Shown here in pieces: positions 25,184-33,241 of a stretch of 33,241 nucleotides of DNA. The stretch is from assembly GCA_007130145.1 (NCBI GenBank), contig SLSY01000027.1, forward strand, positions 1 to 33,241, given 5' to 3'. Below the pieces are notes generated by a model that worked only from the letters and a program-made list of their open reading frames with translations, was not told the origin of the DNA and made no database searches. Position 1 is the first letter of the stretch, and every line of letters starts with the position of its first letter. This stretch comes from Bacillota bacterium (GTDB lineage: Bacteria > Bacillota > Sulfobacillia > UBA8153). The translations under genes were made by a program, and so were the position numbers.

Positions 25184-26770
25184 GTGCTCGACTTGGTGTT
25201 CAAGGGCGGTAGGATCATCGACGGTACGGGAACTCCCGGGTTTGTGGCTGATCTGGGAGTGAAGGACGGCAAGGTGGCAGCCATTGGTATATTGGATGAA
25301 GCCCACAGGGTTGTGGATGCCACCGAACGGGTGGTGTGTCCCGGGTTCATCGATCCTCACACCCATGAGGAGCTGGGCCTCTTGGTAGATCCGGTGTTAG
25401 AGCGCTATATGCGACAGGGAGTGACCACCATCATCAACGGACAGTGTGGCACGTCCATTGCCGACACATCACGGGCAACGCGGGCAGCACGGGACCGCGA
25501 TGATAACTCCCTTTTGCAGAAGATCGACCAAGAGTGGGATTCTCTACCCCAATACAAGGCCTTAGCTGAGGCGCGAGGACTGGGGTTCAACCACGGGCTA
25601 TTGCTGGGGCACGGTACCATTCGCTGGCTGGTCATGGGAAAAGCGGACCAACGCTCCCCCACAACGGCAGAATTGACGGCGATGAAAAGCATGGTAGAGA
25701 AGGGTATGGAGCAAGGGGCACTGGGACTATCCACGGGACTTGATTACGTGCCCAGCCGCGCTGCCACCACCGATGAAGTGGTCGAGCTGGCCCGGGTGGT
25801 CGCTGCCTATGATGGTACGTACGCATCCCATGTGCGCAAGGCCATAGCTTTCGGTCGCGGAGACGGAGTAGCTGAAGCCATTCAGATTGGTCGTCGCGCT
25901 GGGGTAAGGGTGCAGGTGTCACATCTGACCTACGCCGATCGCCTGGCGGTGGAGTGGATGGAACGCGCTCGGGACCAAGGGGTGGAGGTAGCCTGCGACA
26001 TCATGCCTCACAGCGGGGGACATGTCATGCGTGCCGATCGCTTCCTCAGCTCCATCAAGAACTCGCTATTTGAGTACTACGACATGGAGTTGGAGGAGTT
26101 CTACAGGCTGCTCAAGGACGAGGGGGCTCGTCGCTTCATATTGGAAAACAACTCCCAGGTTCGTTTGGCGCCCGATCAGATTATACTCGTTCATGCTCAG
26201 ATTCCCGCCTGGGAAGGACGTACTCTGGCCGATGTAGCCGCTATGCATGACAAAGAACCCGCCGACATGTGGTTTGATCTGTTGGCCGAGAGACCGCCAC
26301 GGGTTAGTTTTTGGATGTATGCGAACCGTCGCAACAAGACCAACACCGATCGCTTCCCGGTACTGAGGGAGACAGCATCTAGTCCTGTGGTGACGTGCGG
26401 GAGCGACTCAATCATGCCAGATCCGTCCAATCCCTACTTTCATTACGAACTGCAAAGAAATGGTGTCTTTCCTCGTTTTCTGGAAGTGGGCCGCGAATTT
26501 GGTCTGCGACTGGAATACGATATTCAACGTATGACAGCCCTGCCCGCTCAACAGCACCGTTTACAGGATCGCGGTATCCTCCGCCCCGGCATGGCCGCTG
26601 ACATTCTCGTCTTCGGGCCCGACCGCTTCTTCTTCCCCGAAGAGCTCAACCCGCGCGATGCTTCGGTCGTAGCGCAGGGTATGGAATATGTTGCGGTCAA
26701 TGGAGCACTGGTTATCGACCAAGGGGATCTGACCCAGAATCGTCCCGGGCAGGTTTTGCTCCGGAGTTAG
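25184..26770 (+). CDS. N-acyl-D-amino-acid deacylase (D-aminoacylase) family protein
   Basis: A 528-residue amidohydrolase. The N-terminus DLVFKGGRIIDGTGTPGFVA is the family opening. Metal ligands follow: GFIDPHTH (His59, His61) and the cysteine of GVTTIINGQCGTS (Cys88), which in characterised D-aminoacylases replaces the bridging lysine. Later motifs are YASHVRKA, QVSHLTYAD, and the catalytic aspartate region VTCGSDSIMPD; the C-terminus closes with RGILRPGMAADILVFGP. Such enzymes release D-amino acids from N-acyl forms; some members act on other N-substituted D-residues. GGAGG lies 9 bases before the GTG at 25184, which is preferred over an upstream ATG at 25106 lying before the predicted promoter. 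The DUF885 gene follows after 22 bases. Confidence 0.9.
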   Translation: MLDLVFKGGRIIDGTGTPGFVADLGVKDGKVAAIGILDEAHRVVDATERVVCPGFIDPHTHEELGLLVDPVLERYMRQGVTTIINGQCGTSIADTSRATRAARDRDDNSLLQKIDQEWDSLPQYKALAEARGLGFNHGLLLGHGTIRWLVMGKADQRSPTTAELTAMKSMVEKGMEQGALGLSTGLDYVPSRAATTDEVVELARVVAAYDGTYASHVRKAIAFGRGDGVAEAIQIGRRAGVRVQVSHLTYADRLAVEWMERARDQGVEVACDIMPHSGGHVMRADRFLSSIKNSLFEYYDMELEEFYRLLKDEGARRFILENNSQVRLAPDQIILVHAQIPAWEGRTLADVAAMHDKEPADMWFDLLAERPPRVSFWMYANRRNKTNTDRFPVLRETASSPVVTCGSDSIMPDPSNPYFHYELQRNGVFPRFLEVGREFGLRLEYDIQRMTALPAQQHRLQDRGILRPGMAADILVFGPDRFFFPEELNPRDASVVAQGMEYVAVNGALVIDQGDLTQNRPGQVLLRS

Positions 26771-26792
26771 TGTGCAAGGAGGTTAAGTGTAT

Positions 26793-28442
26793 ATGCAGGA
26801 CCAAAAACGTCTCTATCAACAGCTGATCGATGATTATTTGGACCACTTGTGGAAGATGGATCCCGTGGGAGCCACCCGCATGGGCGTGCATGACTACGAT
26901 GATAAGATCAGCGCCGATCCCGCACAGGCCGGTGAGGATCTCAAAAAGCGTAGGGAGTTTCTCACTCGTCTTGAAGGGATCGATTCCGAGCAGCTGGATG
27001 CTCAGGATGCCCTGGATTACCCCTTCGTGCGCGCCACACTGAAGGGCGCGTTGGATCATCCCGATCTGGGCTTGGGCATTCGTTCGAGCCGCGGCCGGCG
27101 CAATTCACCGCAGGCCTTTCCCCAGGTGGTATCCAACGCCATCTTCCCCCTCTTGATTGGAGATTTTGCCGGCACAGAAGAGAGGGCAGCCAGCGTGCTG
27201 GCGCGCTTGCGCAAGGTGCCTGAGCTTCTGACCAATGCCCGCGGGGTGCTGGATGAAAGCGTACCTGCTTTGTGGGTGGACATGGCCCGTTCGGCCACGA
27301 ACGGGGCCCGCAAATTTCTCGATACGGCCGTGCGTTCCTTTGCCGGTGAATCGGAAACCTTGACCCGCGACATGATGGTGGCCATCGCCCGGGCCGATGA
27401 CGCACTGGCCGATTACCTGAGCTTCTGCGAAGAACTGGCCCATCGTGCTCAAGGTGACTATGCTATTGGCAAGGAAAAGTTCGACTACATTCTCCAAAAC
27501 ATGTATATGCTGGATCTTGATCATCGCCAGCTCTATGAATTTGGGCAGGATGAAGTGGAACGCTACCGCAGCGATATGGAGACGCTGGCGGGCCAGATGG
27601 GGTTTGGCACCGATTGGGTATCAGCGCTGGAACGTGTCAAGGATCATCATCCGGCCGCAGCGGATCTGGTTAAGGAATACGATGATGAGGTCGAATTGGC
27701 CCGACAATTTGTGATCGATAAAGACCTGGTGACCGTCCCCTCGCAAGGCAATTGTCCGTGTGAGTGGATGCCCGTTTTCATGCGCGATTATGCCCCCATC
27801 GCCCTTCCCTGGTCATCTCCCATGTTTGATCCGGGGTATGCGGGCAAATGGCACATCACACCGGTAGATGATGAGGCACCCGTCGAGGTGCAACAGCAAC
27901 ACCTCAGGGATAACAGCTATGCTTGGATTCGCTCCATTGCTCACCATGAAATCTATCCGGGCCACTACATGCAAGCTCTCATCACCAAGTTGGTGGGTAC
28001 TAAGTTCCGCAAGGTATTCAGCGATCCCGTTTATACGGAAGGGTGGCCCATGTACTGGGAAGAGTACTTGCGGGACATCGGCTTTTTGAGCACACCTCCT
28101 CTGCACCTGATGCAGCTGCGCAATGCTTTGTGGAGGGCGGTGCGCATTGTTGTGGATACAGGGCTGCATACCCGAGGCATGAGTGTCGAGGAAGCAACTC
28201 GGTATCTGGTGGATACCGCCCGGCTGGAGGAACGATGGGCTACATCTCAGGCTCGCGGCTACACGACCAGTGCGACCTATCAATCCACCTATCTTTTGGG
28301 CAAGCGTGAGGTGATTCGTCTGAAGGACGCGTACCAAAAGAAGATGGGGGATGATTACACGGAGAAGGAGTTTCACGATAGCTTCTTGCAATACGGCTCA
28401 ATGCCGGTGGCATTGGTGAGAAAAGCCATGCTGGGCGAGTGA
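26793..28442 (+). CDS. DUF885 family protein (putative zinc metallopeptidase)
   Basis: A 549-residue DUF885 protein of normal family length. It has N-terminal YLDHLWKMDPVGATRMGVHDYDD, typical of the family. The core is the metallopeptidase-like HHEIYPGHYMQ (His385, Glu386, His391), followed by YTEGWPMYWEEY, which supplies the third metal ligand and stabilising residues. No signal peptide is seen, so it is probably cytoplasmic. The family is thought to be zinc peptidases, but substrates are poorly known; peptides are inferred here from the deacylase gene 22 bases upstream. AAGGAGG sits 4 bases before a GTG at 26787 and 10 bases before the ATG at 26793; the ATG is preferred slightly. Confidence 0.9.
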   Translation: MQDQKRLYQQLIDDYLDHLWKMDPVGATRMGVHDYDDKISADPAQAGEDLKKRREFLTRLEGIDSEQLDAQDALDYPFVRATLKGALDHPDLGLGIRSSRGRRNSPQAFPQVVSNAIFPLLIGDFAGTEERAASVLARLRKVPELLTNARGVLDESVPALWVDMARSATNGARKFLDTAVRSFAGESETLTRDMMVAIARADDALADYLSFCEELAHRAQGDYAIGKEKFDYILQNMYMLDLDHRQLYEFGQDEVERYRSDMETLAGQMGFGTDWVSALERVKDHHPAAADLVKEYDDEVELARQFVIDKDLVTVPSQGNCPCEWMPVFMRDYAPIALPWSSPMFDPGYAGKWHITPVDDEAPVEVQQQHLRDNSYAWIRSIAHHEIYPGHYMQALITKLVGTKFRKVFSDPVYTEGWPMYWEEYLRDIGFLSTPPLHLMQLRNALWRAVRIVVDTGLHTRGMSVEEATRYLVDTARLEERWATSQARGYTTSATYQSTYLLGKREVIRLKDAYQKKMGDDYTEKEFHDSFLQYGSMPVALVRKAMLGE

Positions 28443-28514
28443 GGAGCATGCTGTCCTAGCGAGCGAACGCCTGCGTTTTGATCCCACTGCAGGCGTGCTG
28501 CTGGCGGAATGAAA

Positions 28515-28539
28515 AAAGGCCGGGCCCAGCCCGGCCTTT
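28515..28539 (-). terminator. Strong intrinsic terminator between convergent genes
   Basis: A perfect 11-base inverted repeat (AAAGGCCGGGC / GCCCGGCCTTT) with a 3-base loop. On the minus strand it is followed by six T residues, so it best ends the eRF1-like transcript, 14 bases past that gene's stop. On the plus strand the T run is only three, but it can also help to end the DUF885 transcript. Confidence 0.9.
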
Positions 28540-28552
28540 CCTATGGACTCCA

Positions 28553-29704
28553 TTAGTAGCGGAAAATCGCGGCGATGTCAACGCCGTTAGGCATATCTGG
28601 CTGATCCACTACGTAGACTGTACCTCCATTGTCTAGAGTACCGATGGCCGCTTGATCCAGCAGGTCGGGATACTCCCCTGCCGCCCCATCGGTTACAAGC
28701 TCCACCGTCTGTTCCTCTGGTTTGATCAAGCCCGGCCTCTGCACACCCAGGGGGACAAAGAGAATCTCCACCCGTCCATGATGGGCGGCCAGAGCGACTT
28801 CCTCTACGCTGGTGGAGGCCTTTCCCGTTCCCATGAGTTCCTGGAAATGTTCTATTGCTTCCTGTCTTTCTTCAAGCAATTGTGGCTTTACCGACGACCA
28901 GGCGCGCTGGTGCAACTGCTCAGGGCCGAACTCATCGGGGTTGCCTTCCACGTGCACTCGTGCCAGCTGGGGGTAGGTGTTCACTTCGCGGTAAATGGGA
29001 AGGAGGTAGTCCACGCCCACGAGAGTGAGGGGGAGACGTTTACCCGCCAGGCGCTTGGTGACGACTCCGTCAATGTAGCGGCAGTAGCGGCGCAAATCCT
29101 CCTTGGAATCTTCACCACCGGCTCCGTGCCCGTGATACGTGGCCATCTGCCGTCCCCTGCCGCCGATGGAGAAGGAGCGATACTCTAGGTGGGGCTCCCT
29201 TTCTTCGCCTTCCAGAAACTCTTCCATGGTCATGGGGACCTCCGCTGGCAGAGCAGAAAGCCCGTGTTCGTTGCCCTCCAAGAGGCGCGTACTCTTCAAA
29301 CTCAGTGCCAAGACATAGAACTGCTCTTGGCCCACCAGCTGCATGAGGGGCTTGAGGTGAAATCGGTCGGTTACCATCACCAGCTCATCCACCTTGAGGG
29401 GAAGTTGGTGAAAACTGAAGTGTTCCTTGGCCATGAACATTGCCAACCCGTGATTCTGCCTCCGCCAGAATAGTCCATCAGAACTGAGTTTGATAGCTTC
29501 TTGCATGATGTCCTGGATGACGGGCGAGCGCAGGTTCGCTTTCTCCAGGCCTCTTTGGGCCTGACGCAAGAGGTTTTTGAAACGTGTGCGATCTTGCTGG
29601 TTTTCAGCGATCCCCGGGTGGGTGGGCATGTATAGCGACACGCAGGGACTTTGGGTAGACTCCATCAGTTCTCGTAGTTGCTCAATGGTAGGTTGTTGCA
29701 TCAT
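28553..29704 (-). CDS. Bacterial eRF1-like protein, baeRF3 type
   Basis: A 383-residue cytoplasmic protein without membrane segments. I recognise the bacterial archaeo-eukaryotic release factor family 3 pattern: N-terminal CVSLYMPTHPG followed by QDRTRFKNLLRQA, the middle GLFWRRQNHGLAMFM and FYVLALSLKSTRLLEG, HGHGAGGEDSKEDLRRYCRYID, LVGVDYLLPIYREVN, and the terminal IAAIFRY. The C-terminal part holds the ribosomal-protein-L7Ae-like fold seen in this superfamily. No GGQ peptide-release motif is present. The family is proposed to act on ribosomes, for example in rescue or hibernation, but this is not demonstrated. AGGAGG precedes two adjacent ATGs (29704 and 29701); either could be used. A strong terminator follows. 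Confidence 0.82.
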   Translation of the reverse strand: MMQQPTIEQLRELMESTQSPCVSLYMPTHPGIAENQQDRTRFKNLLRQAQRGLEKANLRSPVIQDIMQEAIKLSSDGLFWRRQNHGLAMFMAKEHFSFHQLPLKVDELVMVTDRFHLKPLMQLVGQEQFYVLALSLKSTRLLEGNEHGLSALPAEVPMTMEEFLEGEEREPHLEYRSFSIGGRGRQMATYHGHGAGGEDSKEDLRRYCRYIDGVVTKRLAGKRLPLTLVGVDYLLPIYREVNTYPQLARVHVEGNPDEFGPEQLHQRAWSSVKPQLLEERQEAIEHFQELMGTGKASTSVEEVALAAHHGRVEILFVPLGVQRPGLIKPEEQTVELVTDGAAGEYPDLLDQAAIGTLDNGGTVYVVDQPDMPNGVDIAAIFRY

Positions 29705-29845
29705 CCTTACCTCCTCAGACGATTCGGTGTGAGTACGAAGGCGACGGATGTGAGGAACCAGGGCGATATGCCCAAGCGTATCAAGATGTGACCGCCGTCT
29801 CCCCGATACATGGAGGTGGCCACGGGAAGGTCGGTCCCCCTCCGT

Positions 29846-30046
29846 TCAACGCGCAAGCCAAAGCAGCAACAAGTAGACCATGAACATGGAACCAATCATC
29901 ACCAATATGCCTGGGGCCAGGATCTGGACCGCTGCAATAAATAGGGCAACGGCATCCGTGAAATCTGGCTGGAGAGGCTTGTCTTTCTCCGGGTTATCAG
30001 CTGCTTCTCCCGGAGAAAGCTGCTTGTCCTCTTCTCGTTGGTTCAC
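29846..30046 (-). CDS. Small membrane protein of unknown function (66 aa)
   Basis: I do not recognise the family. The first 28 or so residues are hydrophilic and acidic (REEDKQLSPGEAADNPEKDK). A strongly hydrophobic C-terminal part follows, AVALFIAAVQILAPGILVM then MFMVYLLLLWLAR, long enough for one long or two short membrane helices. The GTG start is supported by AGGAG at 30056-30060, nine bases upstream. This composition is unlikely by chance. It precedes the eRF1-like gene by 141 bases on the same strand with no terminator seen between, so co-transcription is likely but unproven. Confidence 0.6.
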   Translation of the reverse strand: MNQREEDKQLSPGEAADNPEKDKPLQPDFTDAVALFIAAVQILAPGILVMIGSMFMVYLLLLWLAR

Positions 30047-30114
30047 AAAGAGACACTCCTCACTGATCCGTTATGCATAATCTTCGCCACAGGGTGGCCA
30101 TTAGCCTGCCCCAT
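30043..30114 (-). CDS. Possible 23-residue leader peptide
   Basis: A short frame, ATG at 30114 with GAGGAT eight or so bases upstream. Its TGA stop overlaps the GTG start of the 66-residue membrane protein (GTGA). The layout would allow translational coupling. The product (begins MGQANGHPVAK) has no recognisable feature, and a frame this short can arise by chance. Confidence 0.2.
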   Translation of the reverse strand: MGQANGHPVAKIMHNGSVRSVSL

Positions 30115-30143
30115 GGTTGATCCTCGTCATGATGCTATGCTCG

Positions 30144-31526
30144 TTAGCAAACGATTTTCTGGGGATTCAAAAAGTCCTCGGGATCCAGCATGCGCTTTAG
30201 GGCCTTCATCAATGCCATTTCATTATCACCCAGCCAACGCTCGAGATACTTCTTCTTGACCGAACCGATCCCGTGTTCACCACTTATGGTACCACCCAGC
30301 CCGGCCACAATGGAAAGGACCTCGGTGTTAATGCGGTCGAGGGAAGCGAGGAAGGGCTCAGGATCCTCATCCTGATGCAAGATGCTCACGTGCACATTGC
30401 CATCTCCGGCGTGGCCAAAACAGGCAATGGGCTTGTCAATACGTTTGCCCAACGCTTCCAACTCTGCCAGGAGGCGGGGTATCTGTGAGCGAGGGACGGA
30501 GACATCCTGCATCTCCACGGCACTGCTGGCTGCGTTGCAAGCTTCGTGCAAGATTCTTCGCGCCTCCCACAAGCGATCTCGCATCGTATCGTTTAGAGCC
30601 ACCATCACATCCTGTGCTCCTAGCTCCATGCACAGCTCGCCTACGCGAATCATCTGCTTATCCACCTCTTCTTCATCCAGACCATCCAGCTGGATGAGGA
30701 GATGAGCCCCGGCATCGGTGTGAGGAAAGGGCTTATCGGTGGCCGCCTCCGCTACTTTGATCGACGTCTTGTCCATGAACTCGAGTACGGCCGGCACGAT
30801 ACGCAGTTGATTGAGTATCTTGACCACAGCTCGCGCGGCATCGCTCATGGTGGAAAAGGGAATGAGAAGGTCTCTTTGGGCCGGCGGCAGGGGAATCAGT
30901 TTGAGAGTTATGCCCGTAAAGACGCACAAGGTGCCCTCATTGCCGATGAGGGCATGAGCTAGGTCATAGCCGGTCGTGTTCTTGATGTATTTTCCTCCGT
31001 GGGAAATGACCCGGCCGTCGGGCAAGACTGCATCTATGCCCAGCACATAGTGGCGGGTGACCCCATACTTGAGCGCGCGCGGTCCTCCCGCATTGGTCGC
31101 CACGTTACCGCCAATACTGCAACTATCGAGGCTGGCGGGGTCAACCGGGTAGAACAATCCCTTGCTCTCTACGTAGTGATGCAGTGCTTCGACGATGAGG
31201 CCCGGTTCAACGGAAATGGTGCCATCCTCCAGATCGAGCTCTTTGACCCGGTTCATTCTCTCCAGGGAGAGGACGACCGAGCCATTGAGGGGAACGGCTC
31301 CTCCAGCCAGTCCCGTCCCCCGGCCTCGTGGGGTTACGGGCACGCCGTAGGCACGACAGGCCTTCATCGCCTCCACCACTTCAGCTGGCGAATCGGGTAG
31401 AATCGCCAGGGGAGGGAGGTTCCTGTGGCGCAGGTATTCGTCATGGCTGTAGGGAACTAGTGCCTGCGGATCGGTGATGACATAGTCTTTGCCCACAATG
31501 TCCTCTAGACTGGTTTGAAGACCCAC
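30144..31526 (-). CDS. FAD-linked 2-hydroxyacid dehydrogenase (GlcD/D-lactate dehydrogenase family)
   Basis: A 460-residue flavoprotein. The FAD-binding PCMH domain is clear: LPDSPAEVVEAMKACRAYG, VTPRGRGTGLAGGA, ISVEPGLIVEAL, DPASLDSCSIGGNVATNAGG and ALIGNEGTLCVFTGI. The C-terminal FAD-oxidase domain has the metal/substrate histidines in CFGHAGDGNVHVSI and the closing motif GGTISGEHGIGSVKKKYL. Likely substrates are glycolate, D-lactate or a related D-2-hydroxy acid. No GlcF-like iron-sulfur partner is adjacent. GAGGTG lies about 7 bases before the GTG at 31526, preferred over a GTG at 31541 with a poor site. It follows the MFS gene by 44 bases on the same strand. Confidence 0.92.
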   Translation of the reverse strand: MGLQTSLEDIVGKDYVITDPQALVPYSHDEYLRHRNLPPLAILPDSPAEVVEAMKACRAYGVPVTPRGRGTGLAGGAVPLNGSVVLSLERMNRVKELDLEDGTISVEPGLIVEALHHYVESKGLFYPVDPASLDSCSIGGNVATNAGGPRALKYGVTRHYVLGIDAVLPDGRVISHGGKYIKNTTGYDLAHALIGNEGTLCVFTGITLKLIPLPPAQRDLLIPFSTMSDAARAVVKILNQLRIVPAVLEFMDKTSIKVAEAATDKPFPHTDAGAHLLIQLDGLDEEEVDKQMIRVGELCMELGAQDVMVALNDTMRDRLWEARRILHEACNAASSAVEMQDVSVPRSQIPRLLAELEALGKRIDKPIACFGHAGDGNVHVSILHQDEDPEPFLASLDRINTEVLSIVAGLGGTISGEHGIGSVKKKYLERWLGDNEMALMKALKRMLDPEDFLNPQKIVC

Positions 31527-31570
31527 TGTCCTACACCTCACTATTCTTCTCTAAGTGGTAAATGACGATT

Positions 31571-32770
31571 CTATCGGATGGTTTCTAGCCCTATGTCTTT
31601 CTTGGCCGCCTGACGAATGCTGGGAACGAGCATGGCCGATAGTAGCAAGATCAAGGCCGAACCAAGAAATGTCCATGCTAGTCCGTAAACATCGCCCACA
31701 AGACCGGTCAGGGGGAGGGCCAAAGCCCCCAGACCAAAGGAGAAGCCCATCGACAATCCGGCCGCCAGACCCTGATGGTCGGGCAAGAGATCTTGGCTCA
31801 GCACAATGGCCAGCGGGAAGGTGGCATGAATGAAGGTTCCAGAGAGAATGATACAGACCCACAAAAGCAACCAGCTGTCGAAAAGAACAATGCCGGCAGT
31901 GAATAGACCGGCCAGCATCAGACAGCCGGCAAACACTGAACGGATACCCACACGGTCGGCCAGAAGGCCGGCGGGAATACAGGCCAGAGCGCCGGTGACA
32001 ATATGCAAGGAGATAGCGGCTCCGGTAGCCCAGTCGCTGAAGCCGCGCTCGGGAAGGTAGAATGCCATATAAGCCACGATGGCCATATGGGCCCATGCTC
32101 TTAGCGCACTGACGATGTTTAAGGTCATGACCGGCCGTAGCACGTTTGCTAACTGGTTCCAGGAAAAGCGTTCCTTGCGAGCCACCTGAATATTGGGCAG
32201 GGCCCAACGTTTGCGGGACAGGGCGAGTGCCCCGGAGAACAGTAATCCGGGGATGATCAAGAGGGTCAGTATGGGTGGTCCATAGAGACGGGTCAAGGGA
32301 AAGACCAATGCCGGCGAGATGGCGGTGCCCAGTGTACCCGCGGCAGAGTAAATGGACATGGCCAAACTGCGATGCTCTCTCGTTTGCTGGTTTATCAGCA
32401 CTGCACCCAGAGGATGGTAGGTGGAAATGGAAAGACTCCCCAGTGTCGCCACGGTAACAAGGATGACGAAGTTGGGTGCTATGCCGATCAGGCTGGTGAA
32501 AACGGCCGACCACGCCACGGCTAAATATACCAAGCTCAAACGGCTACCGAGTGCGTCCAGGATCATACCGGCCACCGGCTGCATGAAGGCACCAATGGTC
32601 GAGGGGATGGAAAGGGCCATGCCCGCCATGGCCAGAGAAAGCCCCATGCGTTGAGAGATGGCGGGCAGGGCCGGCGACAGGATGGTGCCGAAAAAATCTA
32701 CAGCCAGATGGCCGCTAGAAAGAAGCAACACACCAAGCCAGGTTGTTTGCGATCGCTGCTGCTGCTGCAT
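31571..32770 (-). CDS. MFS transporter, fosmidomycin-resistance (FSR)-like
   Basis: A 399-residue protein with about 12 hydrophobic helices. MFS signatures include the opening GVLLLSSGHLAVDFFGTILSP, the TM2-3 region ILDALGSRLSLVY, SISTYHPLGAVLI in TM4 (the FSR branch has a similar Tyr-His-Pro), and the second-half loop LLADRVGIRSVF. AGGAGG lies shortly before the ATG at 32770. Substrate cannot be read from the sequence. FSR-type proteins export small compounds, but the flavin dehydrogenase 44 bases downstream would also fit a hydroxy-acid transporter. Confidence 0.88.
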   Translation of the reverse strand: MQQQQRSQTTWLGVLLLSSGHLAVDFFGTILSPALPAISQRMGLSLAMAGMALSIPSTIGAFMQPVAGMILDALGSRLSLVYLAVAWSAVFTSLIGIAPNFVILVTVATLGSLSISTYHPLGAVLINQQTREHRSLAMSIYSAAGTLGTAISPALVFPLTRLYGPPILTLLIIPGLLFSGALALSRKRWALPNIQVARKERFSWNQLANVLRPVMTLNIVSALRAWAHMAIVAYMAFYLPERGFSDWATGAAISLHIVTGALACIPAGLLADRVGIRSVFAGCLMLAGLFTAGIVLFDSWLLLWVCIILSGTFIHATFPLAIVLSQDLLPDHQGLAAGLSMGFSFGLGALALPLTGLVGDVYGLAWTFLGSALILLLSAMLVPSIRQAAKKDIGLETIR

Positions 32771-33241
32771 TCAAACGGCCTCCTCATTTGCTGTCAAACC
32801 TGCGCAACCTTCGTCAAGACAGCACATGACTCCTCCTAAGGCGGCAAGAGATTTCAGGCCGCAGTGGGACAACGTATGGGGTGAGCATGAGCAAGGGAAT
32901 TGCGACGATACCGTCGAAGCATAAACGATAGTTGCATAAAGCATCGTTTGCTGGCAAAAGGGCGGTGGATGGAAGGGGGAGCTCTGGCTCTGCACACCGA
33001 GGAGTTCTTTTCCCGTCCATGAGAAGAAACACTAGGGATGCGTTGATCGGCTCATGGTCCCGGCCCATGTTGCTTCGACGAGATATGTTTCCTCAGGGTC
33101 TGCCCGACCGCTTATTGTATGGTGAGCGCCCACGTCTGCTTCTCCCCGGGATAGTATACTCAAACCAGGGCGGGCTTGGGAGCCACTCGACGTGGGGCAA
33201 AGCTCGCTTTGCTCCTCTCATGAGTGGGAGATCTCCTGAAT
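32771..33241. other. 471-base gap upstream of the MFS gene
   Basis: No frame here combines a ribosome binding site with a recognisable protein. The 32771-32785 end carries the AGGAGG site of the MFS gene. TTGACG- and TTTGACA-like hexamers occur just upstream on the minus strand, but none has a good -10 at the right distance. A TATACT lies near 33155 on the minus strand without a matching -35. The end of the window may be the edge of another gene or leader that cannot be judged. Confidence 0.4.

Noticed and set aside
29707-29895. 62-codon minus-strand frame between the small membrane protein and the eRF1-like gene
   Set aside because: It overlaps the end of the better-supported small membrane protein and has no clear ribosome binding site or recognisable composition.
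31551-32513. 320-codon minus-strand frame overlapping the MFS gene
   Set aside because: It is a shifted frame of the transporter gene; the MFS frame has clear membrane helices and a strong ribosome binding site, while this one has neither.

Overview
The window looks like an ordinary, gene-dense stretch of a bacterial chromosome of moderately high GC content. The linked addB-addA pair (the RecBCD equivalent of Bacillota), strong AGGAGG-type ribosome binding sites, frequent GTG/TTG starts and a soluble PAS histidine kinase point to the Bacillota, probably a clostridia-like lineage. An RND pump with a TolC-like partner raises the question of whether the host has an outer membrane. I see no rRNA, tRNA, CRISPR array, insertion sequence or phage gene.

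Layout. 1-2497 (minus): ROK-family kinase, PHP-family phosphatase of the histidinol-phosphatase type, and a sodium/calcium exchanger cut by the window edge. 2879-7252 (minus): MoxR ATPase, DUF58 protein and a TgpA-like transglutaminase membrane protein, a classic three-gene operon with overlapping junctions. 7253-8005: the largest gene-poor gap. 8006-14224 (plus): an efflux operon of adaptor, RND permease, TolC-like protein and TetR regulator, preceded by a promoter whose -35 and spacer carry a near-perfect 16-bp palindrome, so autorepression by the TetR protein is likely. 14396-22912 (plus): promoter, addB, addA and an orphan PAS histidine kinase. 22909-25031 (minus): asparaginase and an amidohydrolase; the asparaginase is convergent with the kinase and their stop codons share TTAA. 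25184-28442 (plus, divergent): N-acyl-D-amino-acid deacylase and a DUF885 metallopeptidase-like protein. Together these four form a peptide/amide degradation cluster. 28515-28539: strong hairpin terminator. 28553-30046 (minus): a bacterial eRF1-like protein (baeRF3 type) and a 66-residue membrane protein. 30144-32770 (minus): an FSR-like MFS transporter and a GlcD/D-lactate dehydrogenase-like flavoprotein. 32771-33241: no supportable gene.

Most genes belong to known families. The points most worth following up are: a TolC-like protein that seems to lack the outer-membrane beta-barrel segments and carries an acidic loop; the eRF1-like gene with small upstream ORFs; the divergent D-aminoacylase/asparaginase/peptidase cluster; the autoregulatory operator; and the kinase placed behind addBA. 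Several starts were reassigned from ribosome-binding-site spacing and family N-termini, including TTG starts for addB and the PHP phosphatase. All family assignments come from motif recognition by eye, not from database searches.
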